A stretch of 64,000 nt of DNA from Oscillospiraceae bacterium. GTDB lineage: Bacteria > Bacillota > Clostridia > Oscillospirales > Ruminococcaceae. Below the pieces are notes generated by a model, which made no database searches, was not told where the DNA came from, and was given only the letters and a program-made list of their open reading frames with translations. Location: positions 487,792-551,791 of the forward strand of contig JAJQIF010000009.1 of the NCBI GenBank assembly GCA_021199355.1, given 5' to 3'. A program made the position numbers and the translations under genes. Within the stretch, counting starts at the first letter, position 1; each line of letters starts with the position of its first letter. Below are positions 1 through 7,733 of the stretch, piece after piece.

Positions 1-1
1 C

Positions 2-1072
2 CAGGAGGTCGGTTTTTGCAGCGGAATCGAAAACTATTCAAGAGTCCTTGCAAGACGCGAACCGGGTGCGGTTCCGTTCACACTTCTCGACTTCTTCCCG
101 GATGATTTTCTTCTTATAGTGGATGAATCACATGTTGCGCTACCGCAGGTAAGGGGAATGTTCGCAGGGGACAGAGCAAGAAAGCAGACTCTTGTGGATT
201 ACGGCTTCCGTCTTCCATCAGCACTTGACAACCGTCCGCTTACGTTTGACGAGTTTTATTCAAGATGCGACCAGGCAGTCTTTGTGTCTGCGACTCCCGG
301 AGACTTTGAACTTTCAGAATCGGAGCAGGTTGTCGAGCAGATTATCCGCCCGACGGGGCTTCTTGACCCACTTATTGAAGTCAAGCCGACTGCAGGACAG
401 ATTGACGATCTGGTTCTCGAAATCAACGAACGTGCCGAGAAGAATGAGCGCGTTCTGGTCACCACTCTTACCGTAAAAATGGCTGAAGACCTGACAGGAT
501 ATCTTCAGAAGCTCGGCATCAGAGTAAGATATATGCACCACTCAATCGACACTATCGAGAGAATGGAAATTATAAGAGACTTAAGACTCGGCGAATTTGA
601 CGTTCTGGTAGGAATTAATCTTCTCAGAGAAGGCTTGGACCTTCCGGAGGTTTCTCTTGTTGCAATCCTGGATGCAGATAAAGAAGGGTTCTTAAGAAGC
701 GAACGCTCTCTTATCCAGACCATAGGAAGAGCCGCAAGAAATTCAGGCGGCAAAGTCATCATGTACGCCGACAGCGTTACGGATTCTATGGAAAAAGCTA
801 TCACCGAGACCGAAAGACGCCGAGCTATTCAGGAAGAATATAACATTCAGCATGGTATAACTCCAAAAACCATAGTAAAAGACGTCCACGATGTTATCGA
901 AATATCCTCGAAGAAAGACGTCAACAAGAAAGCCGTTCACTACACCAAGAAGGAACGTATGGAACTCATAGACAAGCTTTCAAAGCAGATGAGGGAAGCC
1001 GCAAGACAGCTTAACTTCGAGCAGGCGGCTTACTTAAGAGATAAGATAGCGGAACTGAGGAAGGAAGGATGA
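2..1072 (+). CDS. uvrB: UvrABC system protein B, 3' portion (5' end outside window)
   Basis: DNA-helicase-like damage verification subunit of UvrABC nucleotide excision repair. The frame is open back to base 2, upstream of the ATG at 119 used in the ORF track, and encodes [11 protein letters not shown] and [17 protein letters not shown], the conserved UvrB stretch holding the Walker B DESH box. About 356 residues are visible, roughly the C-terminal half. They include helicase motifs V and VI ([25 protein letters not shown]) and a C-terminal UVR coiled-coil domain ([14 protein letters not shown]), which contacts UvrA and UvrC. The stop lies 4 nt before uvrA, and the AAGGAAGGA ribosome binding site of uvrA is inside the last uvrB codons, so the two genes are translationally close. 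It is partial only because the window begins inside it. Confidence 0.97.
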   Translation, partial: QEVGFCSGIENYSRVLARREPGAVPFTLLDFFPDDFLLIVDESHVALPQVRGMFAGDRARKQTLVDYGFRLPSALDNRPLTFDEFYSRCDQAVFVSATPGDFELSESEQVVEQIIRPTGLLDPLIEVKPTAGQIDDLVLEINERAEKNERVLVTTLTVKMAEDLTGYLQKLGIRVRYMHHSIDTIERMEIIRDLRLGEFDVLVGINLLREGLDLPEVSLVAILDADKEGFLRSERSLIQTIGRAARNSGGKVIMYADSVTDSMEKAITETERRRAIQEEYNIQHGITPKTIVKDVHDVIEISSKKDVNKKAVHYTKKERMELIDKLSKQMREAARQLNFEQAAYLRDKIAELRKEG

Positions 1073-1076
1073 TTAT

Positions 1077-3923
1077 ATGGAAAACGAAACTGTCGGAAAC
1101 AATCAGATAGTAATAAAGGGCGCAAGAGAACATAATCTCAAAAGTATAGATGTAACCATTCCGAGGGACAAATTTGTGGTGTTTACCGGTCTTTCGGGCT
1201 CAGGAAAATCTTCTTTGGCTTTTGATACAATATTTGCCGATGGACAGAGAAGGTATATCGAAAGCCTTTCTTCCTATGCAAGAATGTTCCTGGGGCAGAT
1301 GGACAAGCCGGATGTCGACAGCATCGACGGGCTTTCTCCCGCAATTTCCATTGACCAGAAAACCACTTCAAACAATCCCCGTTCGACCGTCGGAACCGTA
1401 ACCGAAATTTACGACTACTTAAGACTCCTCTACGCCAGAATCGGTGTTCCTCACTGTCCTGTTTGCGGAAGAGAAATCAAAAGGCAGTCCGTCGACCAGA
1501 TTGTCGACAGGATAATGGAGCTCCCGGAGGGCACCAAGATTCAGCTTCTTGCTCCAATAGTCAGAGGCAGAAAGGGCGAATATGTCAAAGAGCTCGAACA
1601 GCTCAAGAAATCCGGATATGTGAGAGTAAGAATCGACGGCATAATCTACGACCTTGCAGAAAAAATCAAGCTTGAAAAGAACAAAAAGCACACAATCGAA
1701 GTGGTTGTCGACCGCCTTGTCATCAAACCGGAAATCCGCTCAAGGCTTTCCGGAAGCATTGAAATTGTAACTTCTCTTTCCGGTGGACTCGCAGTTGTCG
1801 ACGTAATCGACGGCGAAGAAATGATGTTTTCCCAGAATTACGCTTGTCCTGAACATGGCATATCAATGGAAGAGCTGTCGCCAAGAATGTTTTCGTTTAA
1901 TAACCCATACGGAGCTTGCCCAGACTGCACGGGTCTCGGAATGTTTTTGCAAGTTGACCCCAAGAAGGTTATCCCGAACGACGAGCTGACAATCAGACAG
2001 GGCGGAATCAGAGCCGACGGTTGGAATACTTTGAACGACGATTCATTTACGATGATTTACTACAACGCCATCAGTGAGAAGTACGGAATCTCTCTTGACA
2101 CACCAATCAAGGATTTGCCGAAGGATGCGATAGATATATTCCTGTATGGAACCCAAGGACAAAAGCTTTCGTTCAAGCGTCCCGAAGAATGGGGCGGTGG
2201 ATACTGGATTCAGCCGTTTGAAGGCGTTATAAACAATCTTGACAGGCGTTATCGCTCATCGGAAAGCGATGCGACTAAAGCCAAAATTGAAGAATACATG
2301 AGTGAAGTTAAGTGCAAAACCTGCCACGGCGACAGACTCAAGAAAGAGGTTTTGGGTGTAACCGTGGGCGGATTGAACATTGCCGAGCTCTGCAAGCTCT
2401 CAATAAGCGACACTATTGACTTCTTCGATAACCTTCAGCTCACTGAGCGTGAACTTCTTATCGCTTCACAGATTCTGAAAGAGATTAAATCAAGATTAGG
2501 ATTTCTTAAGAACGTCGGTCTTGATTACTTATCGCTGTCCCGTTCAAGCTCAACACTTTCCGGCGGCGAAAGCCAGCGCATAAGGCTTGCAACACAGATT
2601 GGTTCGTCACTCGTCGGAGTTCTCTATATTTTGGATGAGCCGAGCATCGGTCTTCATCAGAGGGACAACGCTAAGCTGATAGCTTCACTAAAGAGGCTCA
2701 GAGACTTAGGCAACACACTCATAGTTGTTGAACATGATGAAGAGACAATGCTTGCGGCTGACTATATCGTCGATGTAGGACCGGGTGCCGGAGTTCACGG
2801 CGGTGAAATTGTCTGTACGGGAACACCGCAGGACATCATGAACTGCGAACGTTCGATAACCGGCGCATATCTGAGCGGCAGGAGAAAAATTCCGATTCCA
2901 AGTGAAAGAAGAAAGGGAAGCGGTGCCAAGCTCAGGGTAATAGGCGCCGCAGAAAACAATCTGCAGAAGATAAATGTCGATTTTCCTCTTGGGACGTTCA
3001 CCTGTGTAACCGGTGTATCGGGTAGCGGCAAGAGCTCGCTTGTCAACGAAATTCTCTATAAGGAGCTTGCTGTCAAGCTTAACCGTGCCAAGATTGTTCC
3101 CGGAGCATTCAAGAGAATTGAAGGTCTCGAAAACCTCGATAAAGTCATCAATATTGACCAGTCTCCGATAGGAAGAACTCCTCGCTCCAACCCTGCAACC
3201 TACACTGGTGTCTTCAATGACATAAGAGAGCTTTTCGCGATGACAAACGACGCCAAGATGCGTGGCTACACCCAAGGGCGCTTCTCCTTCAACGTAAGGG
3301 GCGGCAGATGCGAAGCCTGCGAGGGTGACGGCATCATCAAGATAGAAATGCACTTCCTGCCGGATGTCTACGTTCCTTGCGAGGTTTGCCACGGCTCACG
3401 CTACAACAGGGAAACGCTCGAGGTCAAGTATAAGGGCAAGAGTATTGCGGACGTACTCGACATGACCATCGAGGAAGCCTGCTCGTTCTTTGAGAATATG
3501 CCGAAGATTTATCGGAAAATCAAAACTCTCAAGGATGTTGGCTTGGGATATCTGAAGTTAGGACAGCCCTCGACCACTCTTTCCGGCGGTGAAGCCCAGC
3601 GTGTCAAGCTTGCAACCGAGCTTTCGAGAAAGGCTACCGGCAGAACGATATACATCCTCGACGAGCCCACGACCGGACTTCACACCGACGACGTTGCAAG
3701 ACTCATTGACATGCTCGAACAGCTCTGCGACAACGGCAACACGGTGGTAGTCATCGAGCATAACTTAGATGTCATAAAGTGCGCCGACTATATCATCGAC
3801 TTTGGTCCCGAAGGAGGTTCCGGCGGAGGTACGGTAATTGCAACCGGCACTCCCGAGGAAGTCGCTGAGAATCCGAATTCCTACACCGGGCAATACCTCA
3901 AAAAAGCTCTCGAATGGAGATAA
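1077..3923 (+). CDS. uvrA: UvrABC system protein A (excinuclease ATPase)
   Basis: ABC-type ATPase that, as a dimer with UvrB, finds bulky DNA lesions. At 948 aa it has the usual UvrA length. Visible in order: first Walker [10 protein letters not shown] near residue 40; zinc-binding CPVCG near 127 and CPDCTGLG near 280; first ABC signature [12 protein letters not shown] near 495 with [13 protein letters not shown]; second Walker [10 protein letters not shown] near 645; CEACEGDG and CEVCHG zinc ligands; second signature [12 protein letters not shown] near 835 and [10 protein letters not shown]. All motifs are intact. It follows uvrB directly in a uvrBA operon and is closed by a hairpin just after its stop. 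Confidence 0.98.
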   Translation: MENETVGNNQIVIKGAREHNLKSIDVTIPRDKFVVFTGLSGSGKSSLAFDTIFADGQRRYIESLSSYARMFLGQMDKPDVDSIDGLSPAISIDQKTTSNNPRSTVGTVTEIYDYLRLLYARIGVPHCPVCGREIKRQSVDQIVDRIMELPEGTKIQLLAPIVRGRKGEYVKELEQLKKSGYVRVRIDGIIYDLAEKIKLEKNKKHTIEVVVDRLVIKPEIRSRLSGSIEIVTSLSGGLAVVDVIDGEEMMFSQNYACPEHGISMEELSPRMFSFNNPYGACPDCTGLGMFLQVDPKKVIPNDELTIRQGGIRADGWNTLNDDSFTMIYYNAISEKYGISLDTPIKDLPKDAIDIFLYGTQGQKLSFKRPEEWGGGYWIQPFEGVINNLDRRYRSSESDATKAKIEEYMSEVKCKTCHGDRLKKEVLGVTVGGLNIAELCKLSISDTIDFFDNLQLTERELLIASQILKEIKSRLGFLKNVGLDYLSLSRSSSTLSGGESQRIRLATQIGSSLVGVLYILDEPSIGLHQRDNAKLIASLKRLRDLGNTLIVVEHDEETMLAADYIVDVGPGAGVHGGEIVCTGTPQDIMNCERSITGAYLSGRRKIPIPSERRKGSGAKLRVIGAAENNLQKINVDFPLGTFTCVTGVSGSGKSSLVNEILYKELAVKLNRAKIVPGAFKRIEGLENLDKVINIDQSPIGRTPRSNPATYTGVFNDIRELFAMTNDAKMRGYTQGRFSFNVRGGRCEACEGDGIIKIEMHFLPDVYVPCEVCHGSRYNRETLEVKYKGKSIADVLDMTIEEACSFFENMPKIYRKIKTLKDVGLGYLKLGQPSTTLSGGEAQRVKLATELSRKATGRTIYILDEPTTGLHTDDVARLIDMLEQLCDNGNTVVVIEHNLDVIKCADYIIDFGPEGGSGGGTVIATGTPEEVAENPNSYTGQYLKKALEWR

Positions 3924-3924
3924 A

Positions 3925-3957
3925 AATAATCCGTCGGTTTTCCGCCGACGGATTATT
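3925..3957. terminator. Bidirectional intrinsic terminator between uvrA and the histidine phosphatase gene
   Basis: A 13-bp perfect stem (AATAATCCGTCGG pairing with CCGACGGATTATT) and a 7-nt loop start 1 nt after the uvrA stop. The A/T base of the stem gives a T-rich tail in both directions, better on the minus strand (ATTATTTTTAT). It separates two convergent genes. Confidence 0.8.
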
Positions 3958-3970
3958 GTATTATCAATTA

Positions 3971-4702
3971 TCAGTGCCGTTCGTCAGAATCGAACGTCTC
4001 ACAGAATCTTGCGGAAAATGCAGGCTCCTCTCCCGCGGCATACAAATGTGAAGTATCGCCGAATGCCGCCATTCTGAATGAAGCTATGCCTTGCTCGCGC
4101 TCTTCGGTGTAAAGTGTTGTAACAGAAGACGGCGCCGCACAGAAATTCTGTCCGAGAACAACAGGGGATATGCTCAGAAGATGCCCGAGAAGTTGGCACT
4201 CGATTCCGAAGTGACAGAAAAGAACGATGGTATCTCTGTTTGGATTTACAGCATCATAATATCTGCCATTTCGACGATAGCCATGTTTTTCTAAAAGTTC
4301 ATCAAGCCCATCCGTAACTGCTTTGTAAAGAGCAGGGTAGTCGCCCTTCTCCATAAAATCAACGTGCATAAACTTGTCTTTATCATAGAGGTCATCGCAC
4401 TTAGTGAAGAAAGAAGGCATGAAGTCCCATGTTATAACCGTTTCGCCTTCTTCGAGATACGGCGGTGTTACCTGACAATAGTAAAATTCTTTGAGCCATT
4501 CGAGGGTCTCAGCCTCTCTCCCCATCTTCTTAAGTGTCAGGGAAGCGGTGTCCTTAGCACGTCCGAGAGGTGAACAGTAAAAAGCCTTTACATCAAGCTT
4601 CGATAGCCTGTCACTCAAGAGCTCTGCCTCACGCCAGCCTTTTTCGGTGAGTGAATCAATGGAATAGTCGGGGTCCGCATGTCTTACAATCAAAAGCCGC
4701 AT
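3971..4702 (-). CDS. Histidine phosphatase superfamily protein (phosphoglycerate mutase-like)
   Basis: 243-aa cytoplasmic protein of the histidine phosphatase (branch 1) superfamily. The N-terminal RLLIVRHADPDY carries the RHG-type motif (here RHA) with the nucleophilic histidine; CSPLGRAKDTA matches the SSPLxRAxxTA segment, and a C-terminal VLFCHFGIE supplies the second catalytic histidine. The substrate cannot be told from sequence; members act on phosphoglycerate, alpha-ribazole phosphate or other small phosphoesters, and there is no cobalamin context here. Start ATG has AAGGAGATAA just upstream. It is transcribed away from perR-rbr on the same strand but separated from them by a hairpin, so it is probably a separate unit. 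The middle (residues 70-150) is longer than in minimal members. Confidence 0.85.
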   Translation of the reverse strand: MRLLIVRHADPDYSIDSLTEKGWREAELLSDRLSKLDVKAFYCSPLGRAKDTASLTLKKMGREAETLEWLKEFYYCQVTPPYLEEGETVITWDFMPSFFTKCDDLYDKDKFMHVDFMEKGDYPALYKAVTDGLDELLEKHGYRRNGRYYDAVNPNRDTIVLFCHFGIECQLLGHLLSISPVVLGQNFCAAPSSVTTLYTEEREQGIASFRMAAFGDTSHLYAAGEEPAFSARFCETFDSDERH

Positions 4703-4711
4703 ATTTATCTC

Positions 4712-4731
4712 CTTGTCAGAACTTGTCAGAA
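4712..4731. repeat. Perfect 10-bp tandem duplication in the leader of the histidine phosphatase gene
   Basis: CTTGTCAGAA occurs twice in direct succession on the plus strand, immediately upstream (in gene sense) of the ribosome binding site at about 4708. Read directly; function unknown, possibly a simple slippage duplication. Confidence 0.6.
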
Positions 4732-4750
4732 AAAGATTCTAATGGAATAA

Positions 4751-4777
4751 GAGCCCCGAGAATAAATCTCAGGGCTC
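4751..4777 (-). terminator. Probable intrinsic terminator after rubrerythrin
   Basis: GAGCCCCGAGA and TCTCAGGGCTC pair over 11 positions with one C-A mismatch and a 5-nt loop. On the minus strand the stem is followed by CTTATTCCATT, a modest T-rich tail. It lies 14 nt after the rubrerythrin stop. Confidence 0.65.
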
Positions 4778-4790
4778 CGAGGAAGTAGAA

Positions 4791-5324
4791 TTAGTAATTT
4801 TCTTTTCTTACTTCGAAGAAGCTTCCGGGGTGAGCGCATACAGGGCAGACAGCCGGAGCCTTCTTGCCGATGACGAGATGTCCGCAGTTGCGGCACTCCC
4901 ACATGGTCTCTTCGCTCTTCTCAAATACCTTCTGCATCTCAACGTTGTCAAGAAGCTTAAGATATCTCTCTTCGTGAGCCTTTTCAATCTCACCGACCAT
5001 TCTGAACTGAGCGGCAAGAACCTTGAAGCCCTCTTCCTCAGCTTCCTTGGCGAAGGTAGCGTACATATCCGTCCACTCATAGTTTTCGCCCTCGGCGGCA
5101 GCCTTGAGGTTCTCGGGAGTAGAGCCGATTCCGTCAAGAGCCTTGAACCAGAGCTTTGCGTGCTCCTTCTCGTTCTCAGCGGTCTTGAGGAAAATCTCAG
5201 CTATCTGCTCATAGCCTTCCTTCTTTGCAACAGAAGCAAAGTATGTATACTTATTTCTTGCCTGAGATTCACCGGCAAATGCAGTCATAAGATTCTGTTC
5301 GGTTTTTGTTCCTTTAAGTTCCAT
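4791..5324 (-). CDS. rbr: Rubrerythrin
   Basis: 177-aa non-heme di-iron peroxidase that reduces hydrogen peroxide in the cytoplasm of anaerobes. The N-terminal four-helix ferritin-like domain (residues about 1-135) shows the expected carboxylate ligand runs ([43 protein letters not shown]). The C-terminal rubredoxin-like domain has two CxxC knuckles, [10 protein letters not shown] and [13 protein letters not shown], for the [Fe(SCys)4] centre. The length is typical of classical rubrerythrin. A good ribosome binding site (AAAGGAGAA) precedes the ATG. It lies 44 nt downstream of a PerR/Fur-family gene on the same strand, so the two probably form a peroxide-responsive unit driven from the perR promoter. 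Confidence 0.96.
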   Translation of the reverse strand: MELKGTKTEQNLMTAFAGESQARNKYTYFASVAKKEGYEQIAEIFLKTAENEKEHAKLWFKALDGIGSTPENLKAAAEGENYEWTDMYATFAKEAEEEGFKVLAAQFRMVGEIEKAHEERYLKLLDNVEMQKVFEKSEETMWECRNCGHLVIGKKAPAVCPVCAHPGSFFEVRKENY

Positions 5325-5368
5325 TTCGAGTTCTCCTTTGTGTTTATTTTTTATATTACACGACGGTT

Positions 5369-5755
5369 TTATAAACTGTCGTCAGTAACCATATTTTTTT
5401 GTTTGCAATCTTCACAGATGTAGTGAGCGTTGACATCGTAATAGATGAGATTTACTCCAAGCCTGTCGGAAAGCTCTTCTCCTATATCGTCAATAGGGAA
5501 GTCGTCAACCCTTCCGCAGGAATTACAGATGAGGTGCCCATGCGGCAGGAAAGACTTATCATAACAGTCAGAAAAGCCTCGAAGACTTATGAGCCTTATT
5601 TCCTTGTCCTCACAAAGCTTTCCAAGGTTGCGATAAACAGTTCCGAGGGCAATGCTCGGCATACTCTTTCTCGCCTCGGTGAAAATTTCCTCGGCGGTGA
5701 GGTGGCGGTCGGAGCTGTATATAATCTCCTTTATCAGTTGTCGCTGTTTTGTCAT
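5369..5755 (-). CDS. perR: Fur-family transcriptional regulator, PerR-like
   Basis: About 128-aa metal-dependent repressor. A winged-helix DNA-binding domain ([15 protein letters not shown] to TVYRNLGKL) is followed by the dimerisation domain with [10 protein letters not shown] and HYICEDC, whose two CxxC pairs form the structural zinc site; the HGH and preceding Asp/His residues fit the regulatory metal site of PerR. The ORF-track start at 5818 is rejected: that extension runs through the -10/-35 promoter and the operator. I prefer the ATG at 5755, preceded by GGTGAT with about 5 nt spacing; an ATG two codons earlier (5761) is also possible. Its gene lies just upstream of rubrerythrin, which supports a peroxide-sensing rather than iron-uptake role. 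The PerR rather than Fur or Zur assignment is inference. Confidence 0.9.
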   Translation of the reverse strand: MTKQRQLIKEIIYSSDRHLTAEEIFTEARKSMPSIALGTVYRNLGKLCEDKEIRLISLRGFSDCYDKSFLPHGHLICNSCGRVDDFPIDDIGEELSDRLGVNLIYYDVNAHYICEDCKQKNMVTDDSL

Positions 5756-5771
5756 GCTCATCACCAAAATT

Positions 5772-5784
5772 AAGAATGATTCTT
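5772..5784. promoter_or_regulatory. Fur/PerR-type operator over the perR start site
   Basis: AAGAATGATTCTT is a perfect inverted repeat of 6-1-6, extendable to an imperfect 7-1-7, the geometry of Fur/PerR boxes (TGATAATnATTATCA). It sits directly downstream of the perR -10 element, at about +1 to +12, where binding would block transcription. Autoregulation is inferred from position. Confidence 0.6.
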
Positions 5785-5789
5785 GATTT

Positions 5790-5818
5790 ATGATAACATA
5801 TGACAGCAATCTTGTCAA
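5790..5818 (-). promoter_or_regulatory. Sigma-A promoter for perR-rbr
   Basis: On the minus strand: TTGACA (5818-5813), 17-nt spacer, TATCAT (5795-5790). The -35 is a full consensus match. Expected start near 5783, inside the Fur-type palindrome. Confidence 0.8.
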
Positions 5819-5827
5819 GAGCTTTTC

Positions 5828-5851
5828 AGAATATTTTTCAGAAAATATTCT
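5828..5851. repeat. AT-rich perfect palindrome between divergent promoters
   Basis: AGAATATTTT and AAAATATTCT form a 10-bp perfect inverted repeat with a TCAG loop. It lies between the perR promoter and the promoter of the GHL10 lipoprotein gene. It has no GC-rich stem or T-run, so it is not a typical terminator; an operator or curved-DNA role is possible but unsupported. Confidence 0.5.
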
Positions 5852-5884
5852 CTGAGATTAGCAGATATTGTCGACATAAAGCTC

Positions 5885-5913
5885 TTGTAATATTGCTCGG
5901 AAAATGGTATAAT
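5885..5913 (+). promoter_or_regulatory. Sigma-A promoter for the GHL10 lipoprotein gene
   Basis: TTGTAA (5885-5890), 17-nt spacer, TATAAT (5908-5913). It is about 50 nt upstream of the start codon and diverges from the perR promoter. Confidence 0.8.
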
Positions 5914-5963
5914 CATAGCTGTCAGTGTAGGTTCGTCGGTGTGTACATGTTTTTTCGGAGGTC

Positions 5964-7706
5964 ATGATGAAAAAATCAGTATTGCTTTTTACTCTTATTT
6001 TCACTATCCTGACTCTCACGTCATGCACGCAAAGAGCTTCATCAAGCGATACGACCGGATCGATAACGATTGAAACCTATGCCTCGATTACCACTCAGGC
6101 AACTTCTACCGAAGCAGAGACAGCTCCGGTCTACTCAACGATAGAAACCTCCGATTCTTCTGTCACCACCACGCCGGAAAGTGATTCCGAAACGACAGCG
6201 GTTGTCGAGACGGAAATATCCGCAGATTATACAATAACCGATTACGAGGCTGTAATGTATGCCGTAGCATCGGTAAACGTAAGACAATTTCCCGATGCGG
6301 ACAGCGACAGAATCGGTCATCTTGACAAAGGCGAAAGCGTCAACGTTACAGGGATTGTCTCCAACGGTTGGTACCGAATCGAATTTAAGAACAGCGAGTA
6401 TTTCGTAAACGGAAGATATCTTTCTGACGTGTATGAAGAAGACGAAGAAACCACAACGGTTGCGACAACCACAGTAACTACAGCCGCCACTACCATAACA
6501 ACGACTGCTTCAGCTGTCACGTCTGCTACCACTACAACCGCAAGCGATGAAGACGTTGACATTGACGACGAAGTTGACGTAGATGAAATTGTCTCACAGC
6601 TCGGGACAAGCAGTTACACCGCACTCAATTATTCCACCGTAAAAGCCGTCTGGTTTGCGTACCTCGATATAGACACTATGCTTGCGGGAGCAACCGAGTC
6701 GGAATTTACCGAATCCATTTCGGAAGCATTCGCCTATGTTGCGTCATTAGGCTGTAATACCGTCTATGTACATGTCAGAGCCTTCGGTGATGCATATTAC
6801 TATTCAAGCTATTATCCGTTTACATCCGCGTATTCGGGAACGATAGGGGACAAGCCTTCATATGACCCGCTCGAAATAATGATTACCGAGGCTCATAAGC
6901 TTGGGCTCTCATTCCACGCTTGGGTGAATCCCATGAGAACAACAACCAAGAAAAATCTTGAGGCTATGAGTTCATCATATACCCTGAAACAATGGTACTC
7001 TTCAAGCTCCACAAACGGAACCTATCTTGTCTATGACAGCGACACCGGCTACTATTGGCTGAGTCCGGCTTATTCGGCAGTGAGAGAGCTTATATGTGCC
7101 GGCATTGCGGAAATCGTCTCGAATTATGATGTCGACGGCATACATATCGACGATTATTTCTATCCCACAACCGACGAATCGTTTGACAAGCTTGCGTCTT
7201 CAGCTTCGGGAAGCAGTAATCTCGCTCAATGGCGCAGGGATACGGTCAGCCAGCTTGTCAAGGAAATCTATTCAACCGTCAAATCCTGCAATTCAAGCGT
7301 TCTGTTCGGAGTTTCTCCACAGGGAAACCTTGATAACAACCTAAACAAGCTCTATGCCGACGTTGAGCTCTGGTGCTCAACAACCGGATATCTTGACTAC
7401 ATCGTCCCGCAGATTTATTACGGCTATTCGGGAAGCCTTCCGTTTGACACAACCGCTGTTCAGTGGGAGGATATCGTAACAAGCTCATCGGTAAAACTCA
7501 TCTGCGGAATCGCCGCATACAAGGTCGGAACGACCACCGAGTGGAGCTCGGGAAGCATGCTTTCAAAGCAAACCGATCACATATCGTCTCTTTCCGGCTA
7601 TTCGGGATGTGCATATTACCGCTACAGCTCATTGGTCTCCGGTTCATCCGACACACTTCTCTCAGGAGAAATTGCAAGCCTCATAAAATCCCTCGCCAAC
7701 TATTAA
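5964..7706 (+). CDS. Lipoprotein with SH3 domain and GHL10-type (DUF187) glycosyl hydrolase domain
   Basis: 580-aa cell-surface lipoprotein. The signal sequence ends in lipobox LTSC (Cys21). A Ser/Thr-rich linker leads to a bacterial SH3 domain (residues about 98-152; VNVRQFPDADSDRIG, NGWYRIEF, GRYLSDVYEE), likely for cell-wall attachment. A second, strongly Thr-rich linker leads to a TIM-barrel domain (about 225-575) with hallmarks of the YngK/DUF187 'family 10-like' hydrolases: NTVYVHVRAFGDAYY, LSFHAWVNPMRT, YDVDGIHIDDYFYP and LDYIVPQIYYG. Enzymes of this group are thought to cleave wall or exopolysaccharide; the substrate here is unknown. GGAGG precedes the start, and a sigma-A promoter lies upstream. 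The next gene encodes a related barrel fused to an amidase, so the two probably act together on the wall. Confidence 0.88.
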   Translation: MMKKSVLLFTLIFTILTLTSCTQRASSSDTTGSITIETYASITTQATSTEAETAPVYSTIETSDSSVTTTPESDSETTAVVETEISADYTITDYEAVMYAVASVNVRQFPDADSDRIGHLDKGESVNVTGIVSNGWYRIEFKNSEYFVNGRYLSDVYEEDEETTTVATTTVTTAATTITTTASAVTSATTTTASDEDVDIDDEVDVDEIVSQLGTSSYTALNYSTVKAVWFAYLDIDTMLAGATESEFTESISEAFAYVASLGCNTVYVHVRAFGDAYYYSSYYPFTSAYSGTIGDKPSYDPLEIMITEAHKLGLSFHAWVNPMRTTTKKNLEAMSSSYTLKQWYSSSSTNGTYLVYDSDTGYYWLSPAYSAVRELICAGIAEIVSNYDVDGIHIDDYFYPTTDESFDKLASSASGSSNLAQWRRDTVSQLVKEIYSTVKSCNSSVLFGVSPQGNLDNNLNKLYADVELWCSTTGYLDYIVPQIYYGYSGSLPFDTTAVQWEDIVTSSSVKLICGIAAYKVGTTTEWSSGSMLSKQTDHISSLSGYSGCAYYRYSSLVSGSSDTLLSGEIASLIKSLANY

Positions 7707-7733
7707 CTTGGCTCAACCCTCAAAGGTGAACAC

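Noticed and set aside
2706-3392. 228-aa antisense ORF in uvrA
   Set aside because: It is the reverse complement of a highly conserved uvrA region with all motifs intact on the plus strand; no ribosome binding site or recognisable product.
4830-5423. 197-aa plus-strand ORF over rubrerythrin
   Set aside because: Antisense shadow of a clear rubrerythrin gene.
5756-5818. N-terminal extension of perR in the ORF track
   Set aside because: The extension consists of the -35/-10 elements and the operator; the sequence has no Fur-family resemblance.
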